Origin: Saccoglossus kowalevskii
Taxonomy: Eukaryota; Hemichordata; Enteropneusta; Harrimaniidae
DNA: 21,354 bases
Assembly (NCBI RefSeq): GCF_000003605.2
Contig: NW_003107096.1
Coordinates: 10,512-31,865 of the forward strand
Direction of reading: 5' to 3'
Shown here in pieces: positions 18,801-21,354 of this stretch. Position 1 is the stretch's first letter; each line of letters opens with the position of its first letter. Position numbers and translations under genes: made by a program. The notes beneath the pieces were generated by a model, which was not told the DNA's origin, ran no database searches, and saw nothing but the letters and a program-made list of their open reading frames with translations.

Positions 18801-20953
18801 GTCTATTGATATTTGTACTTGTGAAGTATGCAAATATTGCAGTTTATACGAATTTGTTCAAATTGTCATTAGATAATGTTACTACGTGTACACTTCTATT
18901 TGCAGCGTGGATGGACCACGTGGACTACAGCCGCTGTTGATAAGAGAGTCATTGCGTGCGCCCCCATCGTCATGGATGAGCTGAATATGGTCAAGGTTTC
19001 AAAATAAAACTGTTTTCAATCTTTTCACATACATCAACCCAGTTGTTTTAGACACCATACACATATTACTAGTTTAAAGGGCGGTAGTCGTCGCGCCACG
19101 CATGCGCGAAATATATGGGTCTCATATAAACAAAGATGGCGACTTTGACTGTTGCGCAGATCAACAAGTACAAACTGAGATGTTACCTAGCTTTAATTAG
19201 GTTTTTTAGGTGATTGGAAGGTATCGCCTAGGTCAAACCTCATACTTGTGATTTGGCTTAGAAGAGCGCATTCGATTGTTGGAAAATCAGTGTTTATCAA
19301 CACAAACGTCGTAAATGCGCAGCGCGACGACTGCCGCCCTTTAATTGAGAGCTTACCGCCAACTAACGATTTGAGAGATTATCCCATAATCCAAGCGATG
19401 TTTCACTATATAGGTCACTATTAATCATGTGGTTACGGCGCTACTGTTATATCATTCATTAACAAATAATGAAAACTTCACAAACATAAGTCATATTCAG
19501 TGACAAGTTCAAATATTGCGTGCGAGCAATTCTCAGTAACAAGGCAATGTCCATTCAACCAATCACATCTACGGTCAGTAACTTTTCAGTAGTTCCATAA
19601 TATTAGCATGGTTGCTATGCGTTAATGGACGTGCGTAAGGATGGAACGCTGAATAGATCCGCGGTTGTCGTGAGGTGACTCCGCAGCCCTTGACGGTCAG
19701 CTGATTTGATCTTGTTATCAGCAGCCCATACAGAAATTAACATTCCACGTTGTTCTGTTTATTATTTAAATACCCATGTAATGTATCACAATGCATTCTT
19801 CTTCAGAATCTGCATCATCACTTCCGGGCTTATGGGGGATGGACGTTTGCGTTCAGCGATTACTACGAAGAAGACGTCACCAAAAACTTAGATCATCCAA
19901 ACACACAGGGGATTGCAGACATCGTCGACCCACTAAGTACGGTATACTTTTAATGAACGTGATGTCTTAGATTGTTAGTTTTAGGGTCACGTAGTAATTG
20001 TGCACGAGTACGTCGTCATAGCAACTGTTGTTCAATGGCCAGGCGAATAACATTCTTTAAAATGGTATTCTATAACTCTACAACTCTACCGCTATTGAGA
20101 AAGTTGTAGTCGCTTGACCAGAGTTATATTTCATATAAACGATCTGCTGACGTCATCGGATATAATGTCACGTGGCACAGAAACCCGCGATTTACATATT
20201 GAACGCATAAATCTGAAACCATTTGCTATTAGCTTCACAAACTTGAATATGTAAATTTAATTTACTTGTTCAGCCTATAAGGATCGATTGACCATGCCGA
20301 AAATGATTATATCTACCGGCGGAGACGAGTTCTTCCTTCCAGACGACTCTCACTATTATTACGACCAGATGGAGGGTATCACATATCTTAGGTTTGTACA
20401 TTATTAGTCTTATATATCGTACATTTTATATATTATTGTTCATAATTGTCTATAGTGAGTACCTGTGTTTTCTTACAGAATTACTCCAAACGCGGAACAT
20501 TCTTTAATTCTACACTACGCCCAAACAGTTCTAAACTTGAGGTCTTTTTTTCTCAGTGTCGTTGAGGTAAGTATCGTTGTTCAGTTGAACTTGAATCTAA
20601 TCATGGAAATCTTCATACTTCACGTAGATGCCTTACCTAATTCATGATTCAGTTTTAATGAATCTAGGAAAGTAATTTATACAAATTGATTAAATTCAGT
20701 GATCAGAAATTCAACCGATTTATTTGAACGTGTCATATGGTAAATATGTCATGTGAATAATTGATTCAGTTCCTTTTTTTTCATGGAGAAAATATTTGCT
20801 TTGTTCATAATGCGTATTGTCACATAGATTGTCGTGTACGCTGCTACGGTGTTCTGCGACCAATGAGTAATACACACTCATACTATTAAACCATAATATG
20901 TCCTTACTTTACAGAACCGAAAGATGCCCAAAATGACCTGGACACGAAATGAG
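15898..20953 (+). CDS. Gene 2: secreted PqaA/AprA-family alpha/beta-hydrolase-like protein, 3' end outside the window
   Basis: Visible exons: 15898-16090, 16995-17109, 17276-17341, 17518-17566, 18300-18413, 18691-18786, 18906-18995, 19807-19936, 20274-20391, 20479-20566, 20915-20953. They join in frame to 366 codons. Equivalents of gene 1 exons 12-15 (about 121 residues) are not reached. Start chosen at ATG 15898 (context TACCATGC), which opens a signal peptide MQTSLLLMVACVAMV before TPLDDYV; an upstream GTG frame extension is not a eukaryotic start. Motifs: sequon NMTS, AGASKRGWTTW across exons 6/7 (Ser210), GGDEFFLPDD (Asp302) and PNAEHS (His331). Exons 2-11 have the same lengths and phases as in gene 1; exon 7 matches at 25 of 30 residues and exon 5 at 27 of 38. 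Role presumed like gene 1: a secreted hydrolase-fold protein, activity unproven. Confidence 0.9.
17939..18247. mobile_element. MITE-B copy 2 in gene 2 intron 4
   Basis: The termini are inverted: CCGTTCACTTCGAGGTC at the left and GAGATCTCGAAGTGAACGG at the right. The interior shares GAAATCGAA, GGATTCGACAAACGCGAAT and CTTAATAATGTGCT with the copies at 4356 and 21008. It ends about 52 bp before the exon 5 acceptor. The exact target duplication is unclear (CCCT on both sides is possible). An open frame here (18059-18241) is not conserved between copies. Confidence 0.75.
19074..19344 (+). mobile_element. MITE-A copy 3 in gene 2 intron 7, with TTAA ends
   Basis: TTAA (19074-19077) is followed by AGGGCGGTAGTCGTCGCGCC. 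The right end is GCGCGACGACTGCCGCCCT followed by TTAA (19341-19344). The interior aligns along its length with the copy at 6054; it is about 36 bp shorter because of a deletion near 19230. The shared block ATAAACAAAGATGGCGACTT contains the same ATG as the other copy. The two insertions occupy different introns of the two paralogues, so they are independent insertions and not inherited from the gene duplication. Confidence 0.85.
19136..19213 (+). pseudogene. Short ORF start carried by MITE-A copy 3
   Basis: ATG opens 25 codons beginning MATLTVAQINKYKLR, ending at TGA. It is homologous to 6116-6184. Replacements and different stops show no constraint since insertion. Origin unknown: a transposase start or a captured exon. 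Confidence 0.35.
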
Positions 20954-21007
20954 GTATAAGTTTGTTCATTATTATTTATACATTATAATGAGGAAAGCTT
21001 CGAATAG

Positions 21008-21354
21008 ACCATTCTCCGTTCGCGAGATCTCGCGTTATGCGTGAAATCGAACGTAAACACAGGACAAACAAAGGTCATAGCATCGTAGTGGCGACAAACA
21101 TCGCGTGGGATTCGACAAACGCGAATGTATTTTGGGGACATTTCCATGCTTAATAATGTGCTGTACACATTTGATGATGGTCAATTTCGATGAATTAAGG
21201 GTATTAAAACGCAATATTTCCCTGTCAAAATCGTCTTTTCGACGTGAGCTACGAAATAAAGTGATTCGAGTTTAAAATCGCTCGCTTTTTGCTGCAGACA
21301 TTCGATGCGCGTCTTTCACGCAACCGCGAGATCTCGTAGTTGAACGGAAAATCA
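21008..21354. mobile_element. MITE-B copy 3 in gene 2 after exon 11
   Basis: The left end has CTCCGTTCGCGAGATCTCGCG and the right end has CGCGAGATCTCGTAGTTGAACGG, running to the last bases of the window. It shares the same interior as the other two copies and is the longest. The target duplication cannot be judged because the right flank is outside the window. Its intron is the equivalent of gene 1 intron 11, which carries MITE-A instead. Confidence 0.7.

Noticed and set aside
19706-19953. Plus-strand open frames overlapping gene 2 exon 8
   Set aside because: One is the exon 8 frame extended into the intron and the other is off-frame; the real exon is 19807-19936.

Overview
The window reads as animal nuclear DNA. 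It is AT-rich, its genes are split into many small GT-AG exons, and it carries LINE, LTR and MITE-type insertions. The gene family and the LINE type suggest a marine invertebrate, most likely a mollusc or another lophotrochozoan. That placement is inference. I see no prokaryotic operon, CRISPR array, rRNA or tRNA.

Two plus-strand paralogues dominate. Gene 1 (1592-8136) is complete: 15 exons that splice in frame to a 489-residue secreted protein. Gene 2 starts at 15898 and leaves the window after its 11th visible exon (ends 20953). Exons 2-11 have identical lengths and phases in both genes (115, 66, 49, 114, 96, 90, 130, 118, 88, 39 nt). Both match the PhoPQ-activated pathogenicity-related (PqaA) / autocrine proliferation repressor A (AprA) family, an alpha/beta-hydrolase-like fold. 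Both keep the SKRGW nucleophile elbow (Ser212 / Ser210), a GDEFFLPDD acid motif and a PN[SA]EHS histidine motif.

The 8.15-14.0 kb interval between the genes is a minus-strand, L1-like non-LTR retrotransposon present twice around a 50-N gap: copy A (about 8145-10656) and copy B (10707-13991). The copies are nearly identical and share a deletion of the reverse-transcriptase core. Neither has both ends, so they may be two haplotypes of one locus laid side by side by the assembler. Copy A has a 495-bp insertion (9157-9651) with TGTC...GACA ends and a TTTTC target duplication. The empty site is visible in copy B. I read it as a solo LTR; on its minus strand it has a TATA box and two perfect heat-shock-element cores, one extended into a 10-bp-periodic array. 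This is the most interesting object in the window.

Introns of both genes hold two MITE families. MITE-A has TTAA ends and a GGCGGTAGTCGTCGC inverted terminus; its two longer copies carry the same short ORF start. MITE-B has CGAGATCTCG-type termini. There is also a perfect 20-bp-arm hairpin at 4846-4892. The 1.6 kb before gene 1 and the 1.6 kb before gene 2 contain no gene I can recognise.
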